The translations under genes and the position numbers were made by a program. Under the pieces are notes generated by a model. That model did no database searches. It was given only the letters and a program-made list of their open reading frames with translations, and was not told the origin of the DNA. Below are positions 7,518 through 16,511 of a stretch of 32,923 nt of DNA, in pieces (positions within the stretch are counted from its first letter, which is position 1; the number at the start of each line of letters is the position of its first letter). The DNA is from Burkholderiaceae bacterium (GTDB taxonomy: Bacteria > Pseudomonadota > Gammaproteobacteria > Burkholderiales > Burkholderiaceae_E), in the NCBI GenBank assembly GCA_900299025.1, contig OMIE01000064.1, forward strand, positions 1 to 32,923, written 5' to 3'.

Positions 7518-8627
7518 TTAACTTTTCGCCAAGATCCCCGAAAGGCGATGCGCAATCTGTTTGCCTTGCTTGCGAGCGGTTGTCCACTTACCCCCAAGAA
7601 GCGTGACGATGTTCCCGTGGGTGAGTAAGACTGATTCTCTACTGATCGTTCTCGTGTGCTGCATAGACTCGGAGCGATCAACAACAAGTGGCCGCAAACC
7701 AGCCATGGTTTGAATAATCTCTCGGGCTTCGATTCTTGGACTGATATAGCGATTATGGATTTCGATGAGCTCGTCGATTTCGGCTTGCGCAGGCTTTACT
7801 GCGTCGCTGGGATCGGTTGACGTTGCGGGAACCTCGGTTGTTCCCAGGAGCGCACAGCCTTTGTAGGGAAGGTAAAAAACAACCCTACCGTCTTGTTGCT
7901 GAAAAAGGCAACCTGCGCGTAACGGCCGATCCACAACAAGATGACTTCCTCGAAGTTGCAGCAATTGATAGGGGCTATGAAGTTCGCTACGATCTAATAA
8001 TTCTAACGACCAAGGGCCTGCAGCGTTTACAACACCGTCAAAGTGATCAATGCCACGATCTGTCTCGATGCCGCCGTCTTCATAAACTCGGCTAACAGCG
8101 CAGCCCGTGTGTAGCGCTAGACCTCGCTCTTGAGTCCGCGCAAGCGCCCAAAGTCCCAGGGCTTCGTCGTCCATTGCGGCATCCCAGTAGCTGATCGCAC
8201 CGACCAGACCTTCGCTGCGCAGCCCAGGAATCGCCTGCATGATTTGGCTCGGGTCGTGCTTTCTGGATAAGGGCATGTTTGAGCCAAGCGCAAGCAAGTC
8301 ATAAAGCATCGTACCGGCCCTGATTAACCAGGGGCTGCGTCCGCTTTGTCGGTAGTACGGAATAAAAAGTTGGAGCGGGGCAGCTAGGCCAGTTTGCTGC
8401 GATAACCACCAGCGCCTCTCGAGCAACGCCTCTCGGACCATACCGAACTGAGCCTGTTCAAGATAGCGAAGTCCGCCATGCAACATTTTGCTGGAGGCTC
8501 GGCTTGTTGCATGCATAGGCCGTTGTGCTTCGAAGAGGCTTACCGAGTAGCCTTGTTCGATGAGCGCCCATGCTGCCATCACGCCATTGATGCCAGCGCC
8601 GACGATTCCTACGCGTGAATGATTCAT
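7518..8627 (-). CDS. Short GlpD-like FAD-dependent oxidoreductase
   Basis: A 369-residue flavoprotein of the DAO/glycerol-3-phosphate dehydrogenase family. It has the FAD-binding GAGINGVMAAWA loop (10-21), the GlpD hallmark MLHGGLRYLE (48-57), the FDGVVNAAGPWS segment in the middle and GGKWTTAR (about 345-352) near the end. Aerobic GlpD proteins are about 500 residues. This one stops just after GGKWTTAR and lacks the C-terminal helical domain. No remnant of that domain appears downstream in any frame, so it looks like a natural short form rather than a recent frameshift. Glycerol-3-phosphate oxidation is plausible, but another alpha-hydroxy acid is possible. It ends head-on to the sox operon and is divergent from the M20 gene. 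Confidence 0.8.
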   Translation of the reverse strand: MNHSRVGIVGAGINGVMAAWALIEQGYSVSLFEAQRPMHATSRASSKMLHGGLRYLEQAQFGMVREALLERRWWLSQQTGLAAPLQLFIPYYRQSGRSPWLIRAGTMLYDLLALGSNMPLSRKHDPSQIMQAIPGLRSEGLVGAISYWDAAMDDEALGLWALARTQERGLALHTGCAVSRVYEDGGIETDRGIDHFDGVVNAAGPWSLELLDRSELHSPYQLLQLRGSHLVVDRPLRAGCLFQQQDGRVVFYLPYKGCALLGTTEVPATSTDPSDAVKPAQAEIDELIEIHNRYISPRIEAREIIQTMAGLRPLVVDRSESMQHTRTISRESVLLTHGNIVTLLGGKWTTARKQGKQIAHRLSGILAKS

Positions 8628-8674
8628 CCGCGGTATTCTATTCAGTCTTGAGGCTGTGCTTGCGGAGTAATTTC

Positions 8675-10153
8675 ATGAAGCTTAATGATTTACAAGGTTT
8701 GATTGATCAACAGTGGGACGAATCAATTCTGCCGGAATTGATTCAATACGTGAAAATTCCTGCAAAGTCGCCGGCATTTGATCCAAGCTGGGATGCGCAT
8801 GGCCATTTAAAAGCCGTTGTTGCGATGGCGCATGCCTGGACTCAAGCTCAAGCAAGCACGGCGGGCGAAACGCCAGTGCTTGCAGGGATGAAGCTTGAAA
8901 TGATCGAGATTGAAGGAAAAACACCTTGTATCTTCTTTGATGTACCCGCAACCGGCGGGCAAAGCGCCGATCACACCATTCTTTTTTATGGGCATCTCGA
9001 TAAGCAGCCCGAGATGACCGGGTGGCGCGATCATCTTGGACCCTGGAAGCCGGTGATCGAACAAGGAAGGCTTTATGGGCGGGGGAGCGCAGACGATGGT
9101 TATGCAATTTACGCCGCCATGGCTGCGCTCGCAAGCCTTGACCGCCAGTCGATTCCAAGGCCTCGATGTGTTGGGCTCATTGAGACATGTGAAGAAAGTG
9201 GATCGCCTGACTTACCTGCGTATATCGAGCATTTAAAGAGTCGCTTAGGCCAGGTGCGTCTTGTCATTGGCCTTGATTCGGGCTGTGGAAACTATGAACA
9301 GCTTTGGATAACCACATCGCTTCGAGGGCTTGTTGGCGGCGTGCTTTCGGTTGAAATTCTCGAAGAGGGCGTACATTCTGGCAGTGCAAGTGGCATCGTC
9401 CCATCGTCTTTTCGGATTGCTCGAAAATTGCTTAACCGTCTTGACGACGTCGACAGCGGACGCGTGCTTGCCGAGGTCTTCCATGCGTCAATACCTCCGG
9501 AGCGCGTTGAACAGGCCAAGCAGGCAGGTTCGATTCTTGGCGATACGATTTGGAAGCAGTTTCCCTGGGTGAGTTGCTCGCATGCGCCTGCCGGTCACGA
9601 GCAGGCTTGCCTAAGCGCACAACCGACTAGTACCGATCCAGTCGAGGCCATCCTCAATCGAACTTGGAGACCCGCGCTTTCAGTGACAGGTGCTGCATCA
9701 TTGCCATCGCTCGATATGGCAGGAAACGTGCTACGTCCAAAGACGGTCTTAAAGCTATCGATGCGGATACCACCAACGGTTGATGCTGAGCTTGCTAGCC
9801 GAGAGCTCAAACAAATGCTCGAGCGTGATGCACCATATCAAGCACGTGTGAACTTTGAGGCTGACTGGGCTGCCTCGGGATGGCATGCACCAGCCATGCC
9901 GGCAGGACTAAGCGCACTACTCAATGATTTGTCGTTACAAACCTTTGCAAAACCGGCTGCGTACATGGGCGAAGGGGGAACGATACCCTTTATGAATATG
10001 TTGGGTCGGTATTTTCCGGAGGCCCAGTTTTTGATAACAGGGGTACTTGGACCGCAGTCAAACGCTCACGGTCCTAACGAATTCTTAGATATAGCATACG
10101 CGAAGGCGCTTACCCGCCTGGTCGCTGGCGTTGTCGCTCAGGCGCAGGTATAG
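8675..10153 (+). CDS. M20 family metallopeptidase (dipeptidase-like)
   Basis: A 492-residue cytoplasmic amidohydrolase of the M20 peptidase family. Metal ligands and catalytic residues are visible: GHLDKQPE (106-113, H107/D109), GRGSADDG (135-142), ETCEES (170-175, general base and metal Glu), GLDSG (199-203) and a C-terminal His in SNAHGPNEF. The dimerisation domain lies between about 215 and 370. The ATG at 8675 is chosen over the earlier in-frame start at 8615 because GCGGAG lies about seven bases upstream and the earlier start would overlap the divergent gene. The length fits the carnosinase/Cys-Gly dipeptidase-like branch better than the short DapE/ArgE branch. The substrate is unknown. 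Confidence 0.9.
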   Translation: MKLNDLQGLIDQQWDESILPELIQYVKIPAKSPAFDPSWDAHGHLKAVVAMAHAWTQAQASTAGETPVLAGMKLEMIEIEGKTPCIFFDVPATGGQSADHTILFYGHLDKQPEMTGWRDHLGPWKPVIEQGRLYGRGSADDGYAIYAAMAALASLDRQSIPRPRCVGLIETCEESGSPDLPAYIEHLKSRLGQVRLVIGLDSGCGNYEQLWITTSLRGLVGGVLSVEILEEGVHSGSASGIVPSSFRIARKLLNRLDDVDSGRVLAEVFHASIPPERVEQAKQAGSILGDTIWKQFPWVSCSHAPAGHEQACLSAQPTSTDPVEAILNRTWRPALSVTGAASLPSLDMAGNVLRPKTVLKLSMRIPPTVDAELASRELKQMLERDAPYQARVNFEADWAASGWHAPAMPAGLSALLNDLSLQTFAKPAAYMGEGGTIPFMNMLGRYFPEAQFLITGVLGPQSNAHGPNEFLDIAYAKALTRLVAGVVAQAQV

Positions 10154-10186
10154 CAGGCAAATAAATTTTTCGAAAGGGTCGATGAT

Positions 10187-10951
10187 ATGAAATCACTTAA
10201 GTATTGGTTTGCACTCGCGCTGGCTGCCGGATTTGGTTCGCAGGTGCTCGCTGAGGGTAAAGGCAAGGCAGCGCATTGGACCTATGAGGGCGCACATGGC
10301 CCAGACCGCTGGGCCGCGCTTGCGCCTGAAAATGCCAAGTGCAGCCAGGGCAAGACCCAGTCGCCTGTCAACATCATGGATCGTGAAGTGATCGCTTCAG
10401 AACTTGAATCGGTACAATTTCACTATCAGCCCTCGCCATTTCGCTTTGAACACAATGGGCATACGCTGCAAGTCACCCCTTCTGGCGAAAACTATGTGAT
10501 CATCCGCGGCACTCGATATGATTTGCTGCAATTTCACTTTCATGCGCCGAGCGAAGAGCGTATTAACTTTCGAAATTTTTCGATGGTCGCACATTTTGTT
10601 CATAAGAGCGCAGAAGGCAGGCTTGCTGTGATTGGTGTCTTGCTTGACGCAGGAGGGATCAATCCAGCGATGGATTATTTGTGGGCACACCTCCCCTTGA
10701 GCAAAGGCGATACGGTCGAACCCAAAGCTGCTTCGCTTGATATGAATCAATTGCTGCCAAAGGAACGAGCCTACTTTCAATTTATGGGTTCACTGACAAC
10801 GCCGCCTTGTTCCGAAGGCGTGCTTTGGACCTTGTTTCAAGAACCGGTAAAAATCCGGCCCGAGCAGGCGAGTGTTTTCCTCAAAGTGGTCGGTATGAAC
10901 GCTAGACCGGTCCAACCTTTGAATCAACGAATCGTTCGCTATTCGCGTTGA
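10187..10951 (+). CDS. Alpha-class carbonic anhydrase, periplasmic
   Basis: A 254-residue secreted enzyme that interconverts CO2 and bicarbonate. The three zinc histidines are visible: H117 and H119 in QFHFHAPSE, and H136 in VAHFVH. The family signatures WAALAPENAKCSQGKTQSPV (41-60) and SLTTPPCSEGVLW (202-214) are intact, and C52 and C208 are placed to make the usual disulfide. The signal peptide ends at SQVLA (about 22). The ATG at 10187 is preceded by GAAAGGG. It starts 33 bases after the M20 gene, so it may be co-transcribed, and it ends head-on to the ABC operon. A periplasmic bicarbonate/pH role is inferred from export. Confidence 0.95.
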   Translation: MKSLKYWFALALAAGFGSQVLAEGKGKAAHWTYEGAHGPDRWAALAPENAKCSQGKTQSPVNIMDREVIASELESVQFHYQPSPFRFEHNGHTLQVTPSGENYVIIRGTRYDLLQFHFHAPSEERINFRNFSMVAHFVHKSAEGRLAVIGVLLDAGGINPAMDYLWAHLPLSKGDTVEPKAASLDMNQLLPKERAYFQFMGSLTTPPCSEGVLWTLFQEPVKIRPEQASVFLKVVGMNARPVQPLNQRIVRYSR

Positions 10952-10970
10952 AGTGACTTCTTAGCGTTGT

Positions 10971-12104
10971 TTATTTGACTGGCTCGTGTGGGTACACAAA
11001 CCACCGTCCTGGCTGAATCTGAAGCTCGACAAGATCCCCGCGCTTGAAGGTTTGAACCGAGCTTCTTACCCAGACGGCGCCTTCGGGAATCTGCGCGGCG
11101 AGTACCTCCAGGTCACAAAACGGCCCTGCAAACTCGATCCTTCCGACCTGGCCGCGGATTAGCCCACGACCTACAAGGGCTTGTCCGGTAAGACCCTGGA
11201 TCTGCCCTGGGCCACTCTCCATCGCCCCTGGCAAAACGGGCACATCGATTTGTGGAGTGATCAACTCCCAGGTGTTGGGTAGTAGAGCAATACGGCAGGG
11301 GCCTTGGGCAACACCGGGATGAGAGCCCAAGACGAGATCGCCCCAGCACACGCGGTGATCCTGATCGATATGCCCATCGACACAATGCGCCTGCGCCATA
11401 AACTGTGCGGCAAACTCGCTTGCAGGGCTTGTAAACATGCTTGAAGGATCGCCTTCTTGAACGATTCGACCCTGGTCCATCAAGACAATATGGTCTGCAA
11501 TCCGTAATGCTTCGTCTTGATCGTGCGTGACGTAGATGACCGTTAGTCCGAGGGACTCTTGCAGCGCGCGGATTGACCGGCGCACTGTTTTTCTTAACTG
11601 TGTATCGAGGTTTGACAAAGGTTCGTCAAAGAGTACGAGTTTTGGCTCGAGAACAAGCGCACGAGCGAGCGCAACACGCTGTTGCTGACCACCGGATAAT
11701 TGTGCGGGCATACGCTGAGCATAGGGTTCGAGTGACACCGCTTTAAGCGCTTGTTGGACCCTTCGCTCGATGGCTTCGCTCTTGATTCCCTGTGAACGCA
11801 AGCCGTAAGCGACATTGTCAAACACTGTCATATGCGGAAACAACGCATAGTTCTGAAAAACCATACCAACGCCTCGCGCATTGGCGGGCTTATGTTGAAC
11901 CTCTTCGCCTTCGATACATATACAGCCTTGGTCAACGGCTTCAAGGCCTGCAATTAATCGAAGCAAGGTGGTCTTGCCACAACCTGAAGGGCCAAGAAGA
12001 ACCGTTACTCGTGAGCCTGGTATGCGCAAGTTCAAGTTGTCGATAACAGGTGCTGAGCGCTTCAGGTAAGCCTTTGTCAGTGATTTGATTTCAACGCCGA
12101 TCAT
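10971..12104 (-). CDS. ABC transporter ATP-binding protein (FbpC/PotA-like)
   Basis: A 377-residue ATPase with Walker A GPSGCGKTT (38-46), a Q-loop at Q84 in MVFQNYALFPH, signature LSGGQ (136-140), Walker B LVLFDE (156-161) and the switch His in YVTHDQDEALR. The region after about 240 is a TOBE-type regulatory domain, as in the ferric-iron/spermidine/sulfate importer ATPases. I place the start at the ATG whose complement is 12102-12104: it overlaps the permease stop as ATGA, and the 90 upstream in-frame codons are only permease DNA read in another frame. It is the last gene of a three-gene operon. The substrate is not readable; iron(III)-type is the closest class by domain layout. Confidence 0.9.
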   Translation of the reverse strand: MIGVEIKSLTKAYLKRSAPVIDNLNLRIPGSRVTVLLGPSGCGKTTLLRLIAGLEAVDQGCICIEGEEVQHKPANARGVGMVFQNYALFPHMTVFDNVAYGLRSQGIKSEAIERRVQQALKAVSLEPYAQRMPAQLSGGQQQRVALARALVLEPKLVLFDEPLSNLDTQLRKTVRRSIRALQESLGLTVIYVTHDQDEALRIADHIVLMDQGRIVQEGDPSSMFTSPASEFAAQFMAQAHCVDGHIDQDHRVCWGDLVLGSHPGVAQGPCRIALLPNTWELITPQIDVPVLPGAMESGPGQIQGLTGQALVGRGLIRGQVGRIEFAGPFCDLEVLAAQIPEGAVWVRSSVQTFKRGDLVELQIQPGRWFVYPHEPVK

Positions 12105-13939
12105 CGGTTTGCCGCCATTTCCTGACGGCGGATCTGACGCCGATCGCCTAACAAAGCTTGAACGGCAAAGGCCACTGCCGTCATGATCAGGGTCAGAACC
12201 GAGCAGTAGGCAAGGGCAAGTCCATAGTCGCCCTGCCCAATTCGGCCAATAATCCAGGTGGTGGCAAGCTCGTACTCGGCGTTCACAAGAAAAATCACCG
12301 CCGACTCGGTGGTCATCGCACGGACGAAACCATAAAGCAGTGCTGCAACCATCGCTGGTCTGATTAAGGGCCAAATCACCTTGGCTAGTGTTTGCAAAAG
12401 GCTGGCACCGAGTGTCATTGAAGCTTCATCCAAAGAACGGTCTATTTGTTGGATCACTGCGCTCTGGCTTCGAATGCTAACCGGCAAGACACGGACGACA
12501 AGGCAGATCACAATCAGAAGCCCAGTGCCCGTCAACTCAAAGGGTGGCACGTTAAAGGCCAAGATATAGCTCACCCCAATGACAGTCCCAGGAATCGCAA
12601 AGGCAAGAACCGAAAGCCCATTCATTAGTGAACGGCCGACAAATTGTAGTCGGCTCATCCAATAGGCCATCAAAAGTGCAATCAGTGCCGATACAGGCGC
12701 AGCGATCAACGCGAGTTTAAGTGTTGTTAATAGTGAATCCCAGGCGGGACCTGAGAGCAACCAATTGGATTGATCTTGTTCAATCGCGAAGCCACGCATC
12801 AAATGCTCCAAACTGGGGCTGTAGTCGCGTCCCCAGGTTGTTACAAATCCACCCGCAAAGGCAAAGCTGTAGACCGCGATAAGAAGCATAATCCAAAGAA
12901 CACTTAAGCTTGCAAGGCTAAATGACACCGGCGCGGGGAGTCGCATCGCCTGACTGGCATCGGATTTGCCCGAGATACTCACATGCCTTGATTCGGACAA
13001 GAAGAACGATTGAATTGCTATAGCCGTCATAGCGAAGGCGGCGAGCACGAGTGCTTGCGCACAGGCTCTACCAAAGTCAAGTTGAGCTCCAACAACTGAA
13101 AAAAATATATCTGTAGCAAGAACGTTATACGAGCCAGCAAGAATTAAAGGGTTGCCAAAATCGGCGATGCTTTCAATGAAGCCGACAATGCAGGCGTTAC
13201 TGAAGCCCGGCAACAACATGGGCAGGGTTACCGTCCGCAAGATGCGCATTCGGCTTGCACCGAGGCTTTGTGCAGCTTCATCAAGCGCGGGGTTGAGGTT
13301 TTGCACCACGCCGCGCATCATCAAGTATGCGATCGGCGTGAATGAGAAGATTTGCGCAAGTACCAGGCCTTCAAGACCGTAGAGCCACCTTCCCATCGAC
13401 CAGGCAAAGCTTTCCTCAAGCCAGTTATTGATCACGCCAGCGCGCCCAAAGAGCATCACAAGTCCGAGTCCCACAACGAAAGGGGGCATGAGCATTGGCA
13501 AGATTGCAAAAAGCCCAAGGGGCTTACGAAAGGCGGGCAATACCCGCTCCGATGTAAAAGCAAGTACGGTCCCAAGTAAGCTCGTCGTGAATCCGCTAAT
13601 GAGCCCTAGCAGCAAACTGTTCCAAGCAGTTCCACAAGCTTGCAGGCTGACCAGGCAGTTGAGCGACCAAATCCTTGAGTCACTGAGCCTATCCCAGGCA
13701 AGTCCTGGTACTAGTTTTCCAAATTCGTCCTGACCAAGCGTGAGGGCAGCCCGCAATAGCGGGTAGGCCAAAAACAATAACAAGAATCCAAGCAATAGGC
13801 CGGCGCTCGTTCCTGCAAGCCTTGAGCGCGCAAAGTCACCTCGGCTCGCACGCCATGAACCCCAAGAGGCCATGAGTAAGCCAAGCCCAAGCGTCCACCA
13901 TAGACTGATGTAAAAATATGTTTCGTTACCAGCTGCCAT
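12101..13939 (-). CDS. ABC transporter permease, two fused MetI-type domains (FbpB/ThiP-like)
   Basis: A membrane protein of about 612 residues with roughly twelve hydrophobic segments. There are two inner-membrane permease domains in one chain, each with an EAA loop that contacts the ATPase: DEAAQSLGAS (about 219-228) and DEASMTLGAS (about 504-513). This fused layout is typical of iron(III), thiamine and related importers. The start is uncertain: the ATG complementing 13937-13939 (MAAGNETYFY) is preferred, while an ATG at 13951 and a TTG at 13981 are also in frame. Any of these overlaps the 3' end of the upstream lipoprotein gene, so translation is probably coupled. No normal solute-binding protein gene is adjacent. 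Confidence 0.88.
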   Translation of the reverse strand: MAAGNETYFYISLWWTLGLGLLMASWGSWRASRGDFARSRLAGTSAGLLLGFLLLFLAYPLLRAALTLGQDEFGKLVPGLAWDRLSDSRIWSLNCLVSLQACGTAWNSLLLGLISGFTTSLLGTVLAFTSERVLPAFRKPLGLFAILPMLMPPFVVGLGLVMLFGRAGVINNWLEESFAWSMGRWLYGLEGLVLAQIFSFTPIAYLMMRGVVQNLNPALDEAAQSLGASRMRILRTVTLPMLLPGFSNACIVGFIESIADFGNPLILAGSYNVLATDIFFSVVGAQLDFGRACAQALVLAAFAMTAIAIQSFFLSESRHVSISGKSDASQAMRLPAPVSFSLASLSVLWIMLLIAVYSFAFAGGFVTTWGRDYSPSLEHLMRGFAIEQDQSNWLLSGPAWDSLLTTLKLALIAAPVSALIALLMAYWMSRLQFVGRSLMNGLSVLAFAIPGTVIGVSYILAFNVPPFELTGTGLLIVICLVVRVLPVSIRSQSAVIQQIDRSLDEASMTLGASLLQTLAKVIWPLIRPAMVAALLYGFVRAMTTESAVIFLVNAEYELATTWIIGRIGQGDYGLALAYCSVLTLIMTAVAFAVQALLGDRRQIRRQEMAANR

Positions 13940-15251
13940 AGAGGCGACCATCACTAGCGCCGACCAGATAGCCCCAGTCAAAGCTCAAAAAGCTGCGTGC
14001 GCCCGAGAGTTTAGGTGTTATTTGTCGCGACCATGCAAGTCCATCGGTACTTGTAAAAACTTGCCCTAAGTCATCAATCGCCAAGTAGCGACTTGTACGC
14101 CCTAGCCCCAGGATTGTTGAGGCGCCCGGAATCCGCTGTGATGACCAAGTGCTGCCACCATCGCTCGTCAAGGCGATGTAGCCGCCGCTTCCCCCTACCA
14201 AAAAGCGATCGACATCGGTGGCCGTGCTCCCACGCAAATACCCATGCCCAATCGCGTGCAAATCAACGCCGCTGACCTCTGGTAGGTTAATGCTTGACCA
14301 GGTCGAGCCGCTATCGTTGCTCAACAGCAGCGTGCCAGCGTTGCCCGCTGCAAATAAGCGGTTATTGCCAATGCCAATCGCGTTTAACTGCTCAAGCGTG
14401 CCGCTATTACGCTCGGTCCAGCTCAAACCATCAGAGGTGCTTCGAATACTTCCCTTTGCCCCGACGGCGACAAAACTTGAGCTTAGGGCGGTGATTGCGC
14501 GCAAGTCGGGCAAGCCTTCGTTGGGTGCCTGAGCAAGCGTCCAGTCGATTCCATCCTTGCTGGTCAGACTTGTTCCCATTGCTCCAACGGCTACAAAACT
14601 GAGTCCAGGATTAGTAGGCGTATTGAGATTACTGGCATAGCCTGCAACCGCATTCAATGAACCATTCCAAGCGTTAGGGAGCGTTGCAGCCTTCCAGGAT
14701 TTGCCATCGTTACTGTAGTTGATATGACCTTTGTCTGAAACGCTTACAAAGCGTCCCTCAGTCGCGAGAGCCGCTCGCGCCGGGCATGTACTCAGTCTTG
14801 CCATCGCGACGCTATGGGTGGCAAACACGTCGCCAGCAGGTCGGGTAGGAAGGCTAAGCGACTCCCACTGGTCGCCCGCTGGGCGCGGCGTTGAAGAGAT
14901 CTTTTCGCTGCTTGGTCCACCTGGCCCACCATTTTTGCGGCCATTCATAAATAGCCAATAGGTGGTTCCGTTATCCAGACCGCAGAGCACATAAGGCGAG
15001 CTCAATTTGGTCGCACTGCGCGCCCCGGGCGTCAATGACCAGTTATTTCCATCGATATCCGATCTTGGAGCAGCAAAGAGCCAATACTCGACGTCGCTGC
15101 TGCCGTTGAAGCTCAGCGTCAGGCGCGCGTCGCCTGCTTGTGCGCTGAGTTGGCTTGGGGGTGGGGCCGAGCTGCCATTATCGCCGCAGGATGCCAAACC
15201 CATGGCGATGGTTGCAAACGCGGCCGTCACAAAGCATCGTTTTTTCGTCAA
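13926..15251 (-). CDS. Beta-propeller (BNR/Asp-box, Ycf48-like) lipoprotein
   Basis: A predicted lipoprotein of about 441 residues. Starting at the TTG that complements 15249-15251, the N terminus is MTKKRCFVTAAFATIAMGLA followed by Cys22: a classical lipobox (GLASC). A G-rich site lies just upstream. A longer in-frame TTG at 15323 gives a poor signal peptide. After a region like a fibronectin-type domain (about 35-110), the rest has six Asp-box turns of the form SxDGxxW: SNDGKSW, SKDGIDW, STSDGLSW, SNDSGSTW, TSDGGSTW and STDGLAW. These mark blades of a photosystem-assembly/sialidase-like propeller. It overlaps the permease gene by about 14 bases and stands where a substrate-binding protein would be expected. 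Its function is unknown. Confidence 0.8.
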   Translation of the reverse strand: MTKKRCFVTAAFATIAMGLASCGDNGSSAPPPSQLSAQAGDARLTLSFNGSSDVEYWLFAAPRSDIDGNNWSLTPGARSATKLSSPYVLCGLDNGTTYWLFMNGRKNGGPGGPSSEKISSTPRPAGDQWESLSLPTRPAGDVFATHSVAMARLSTCPARAALATEGRFVSVSDKGHINYSNDGKSWKAATLPNAWNGSLNAVAGYASNLNTPTNPGLSFVAVGAMGTSLTSKDGIDWTLAQAPNEGLPDLRAITALSSSFVAVGAKGSIRSTSDGLSWTERNSGTLEQLNAIGIGNNRLFAAGNAGTLLLSNDSGSTWSSINLPEVSGVDLHAIGHGYLRGSTATDVDRFLVGGSGGYIALTSDGGSTWSSQRIPGASTILGLGRTSRYLAIDDLGQVFTSTDGLAWSRQITPKLSGARSFLSFDWGYLVGASDGRLYGSW

Positions 15252-15381
15252 GATCAAGCCCCCGATTTGTATGGATTTCCTCAGACAGGCTATTGTGCCA
15301 AGTTTCGGGCCGAGCAAATTCAACCGAAATCATTTCGACGTTTTCTCTAAACCAATTCAAAGCATTTTTAAGGAGATCCGA

Positions 15382-16425
15382 ATGAAGGACCAGATCATGA
15401 TTGCTTCAACTGCGAGGCAGGCGAGCAAGGACACGTCGGTGAGAAGCATCAAGAAGGTAGCGGGTCGAGGGCTTTTTGCAGCCTTGCTGACCGCGGCGAC
15501 GCTCCTGCAAGGCGGTATGGCAAGTGCACAAAATGCCCTTTCAATAGGCACAGGCGGAACAGGCGGGGTTTACTACCCCTTGGGCGGCGGTATTGCTGCT
15601 GCGTTGTCGAAGCATATTCCAGGTATGGCTGCAACCGCTGAGGTGACGGGTGGTTCGGTCGACAACTTAAAGCTCGTCGGAAGTGGCAAACCTTATTTGG
15701 CGATGACCATGGCTGACGCTGCCAAAGATGCCATCGAAGGGGCTGATAAGTTCAAAGCAACAGGGAAGGTCGACGCCAAAACGCTGCTGGTGCTGTATCC
15801 AAACCGCATGCACGTCGTTACCGTTGAAGGCACAAACATCAACAAGTTTTCTGATTTGAAGGGAAAGCGTGTATCAACGGGTTCACCTGGAAGCGCAACC
15901 GAGGTGATGGCATTTCGCCTGATTGAGGCTGCAGGTCTTGACAAAGACCGCGATATGAAGCGTGAGCGACTGGGGGTTGCCGAGTCAGTAAACGCGATCA
16001 AGGATCGGAAAATCGATGCCTTCTTTTGGGTCGGTGGACTGCCCACCGGTGCTGTAACCGATTTGGCCAATTCGCCGGGCATGAGGATCAAGATGATTGA
16101 TCATGATGATTTGGTGGCTGCGATGAATAAAAAATATGGCAATCTCTACTACGCTGATGTCATCAGTAAGTCGGTTTATCAGGGCATGGCTGGCGATAAC
16201 AAAATGGCCTCGGTGGCTAACTTGTTGGTTGCCCCTGGCAAGATGAGCAATGAGCAAGCTTATGCGATTGTGAAGACCATCCTTGAGCGAAGGGATGATT
16301 TGATCGCCGTACACAAAGAGGCCGCCAATATCAAGCTAGAAGGCCAAAAGAGTTCGGCAAGCCCTGTGGCCTACCATCCAGGAGCGCGTAAGTACCTCGA
16401 AGAGAAAGGCGTTAAGCTTGACTGA
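15382..16425 (+). CDS. TAXI-family TRAP transporter solute-binding protein
   Basis: A 347-residue periplasmic binding protein of the TAXI (TRAP-associated extracytoplasmic immunogenic) family. After a long signal peptide (KKVAGRG, hydrophobic stretch, cleaved after GMASA, about residue 49), the mature protein begins NALSIGTGGTGGVYYPLGGG, the family hallmark. Further signatures are GSVDNLKLVGSG, LKGKRVSTGSPGS and DAFFWVGGLPTGAVTDLA. The ATG at 15382 has AAGGAG about six bases upstream; the longer frame back to 15007 runs antisense through the divergent lipoprotein gene and is rejected. It is followed by its permease 86 bases downstream. TAXI proteins of known substrate bind glutamate and related small carboxylates; the ligand here is unknown. 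Confidence 0.93.
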   Translation: MKDQIMIASTARQASKDTSVRSIKKVAGRGLFAALLTAATLLQGGMASAQNALSIGTGGTGGVYYPLGGGIAAALSKHIPGMAATAEVTGGSVDNLKLVGSGKPYLAMTMADAAKDAIEGADKFKATGKVDAKTLLVLYPNRMHVVTVEGTNINKFSDLKGKRVSTGSPGSATEVMAFRLIEAAGLDKDRDMKRERLGVAESVNAIKDRKIDAFFWVGGLPTGAVTDLANSPGMRIKMIDHDDLVAAMNKKYGNLYYADVISKSVYQGMAGDNKMASVANLLVAPGKMSNEQAYAIVKTILERRDDLIAVHKEAANIKLEGQKSSASPVAYHPGARKYLEEKGVKLD

Positions 16426-16511
16426 GCATGGAGCGTGTTGGGCACCTCGATGTTGGGCGCCCAATCGCAGCCTGTCAGATGCCGTGAGCGACCATACAGT
16501 GAGGCTTTTCT

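Noticed and set aside
10952-10990. Possible terminator between the carbonic anhydrase and the ABC operon
   Set aside because: The GAAGT/ACTTC pair leaves a one-base loop and no proper T-tract follows, so it is not a convincing hairpin.
12105-12374. A 90-codon N-terminal extension of the ABC ATPase
   Set aside because: It lies wholly inside the permease gene in another frame, has no ABC-domain resemblance, and the ATG at 12104 gives a normal start with an ATGA overlap.
15007-15381. Longer start for the TAXI protein
   Set aside because: It runs antisense through the divergent lipoprotein gene, while the ATG at 15382 has a strong AAGGAG and a good signal peptide.
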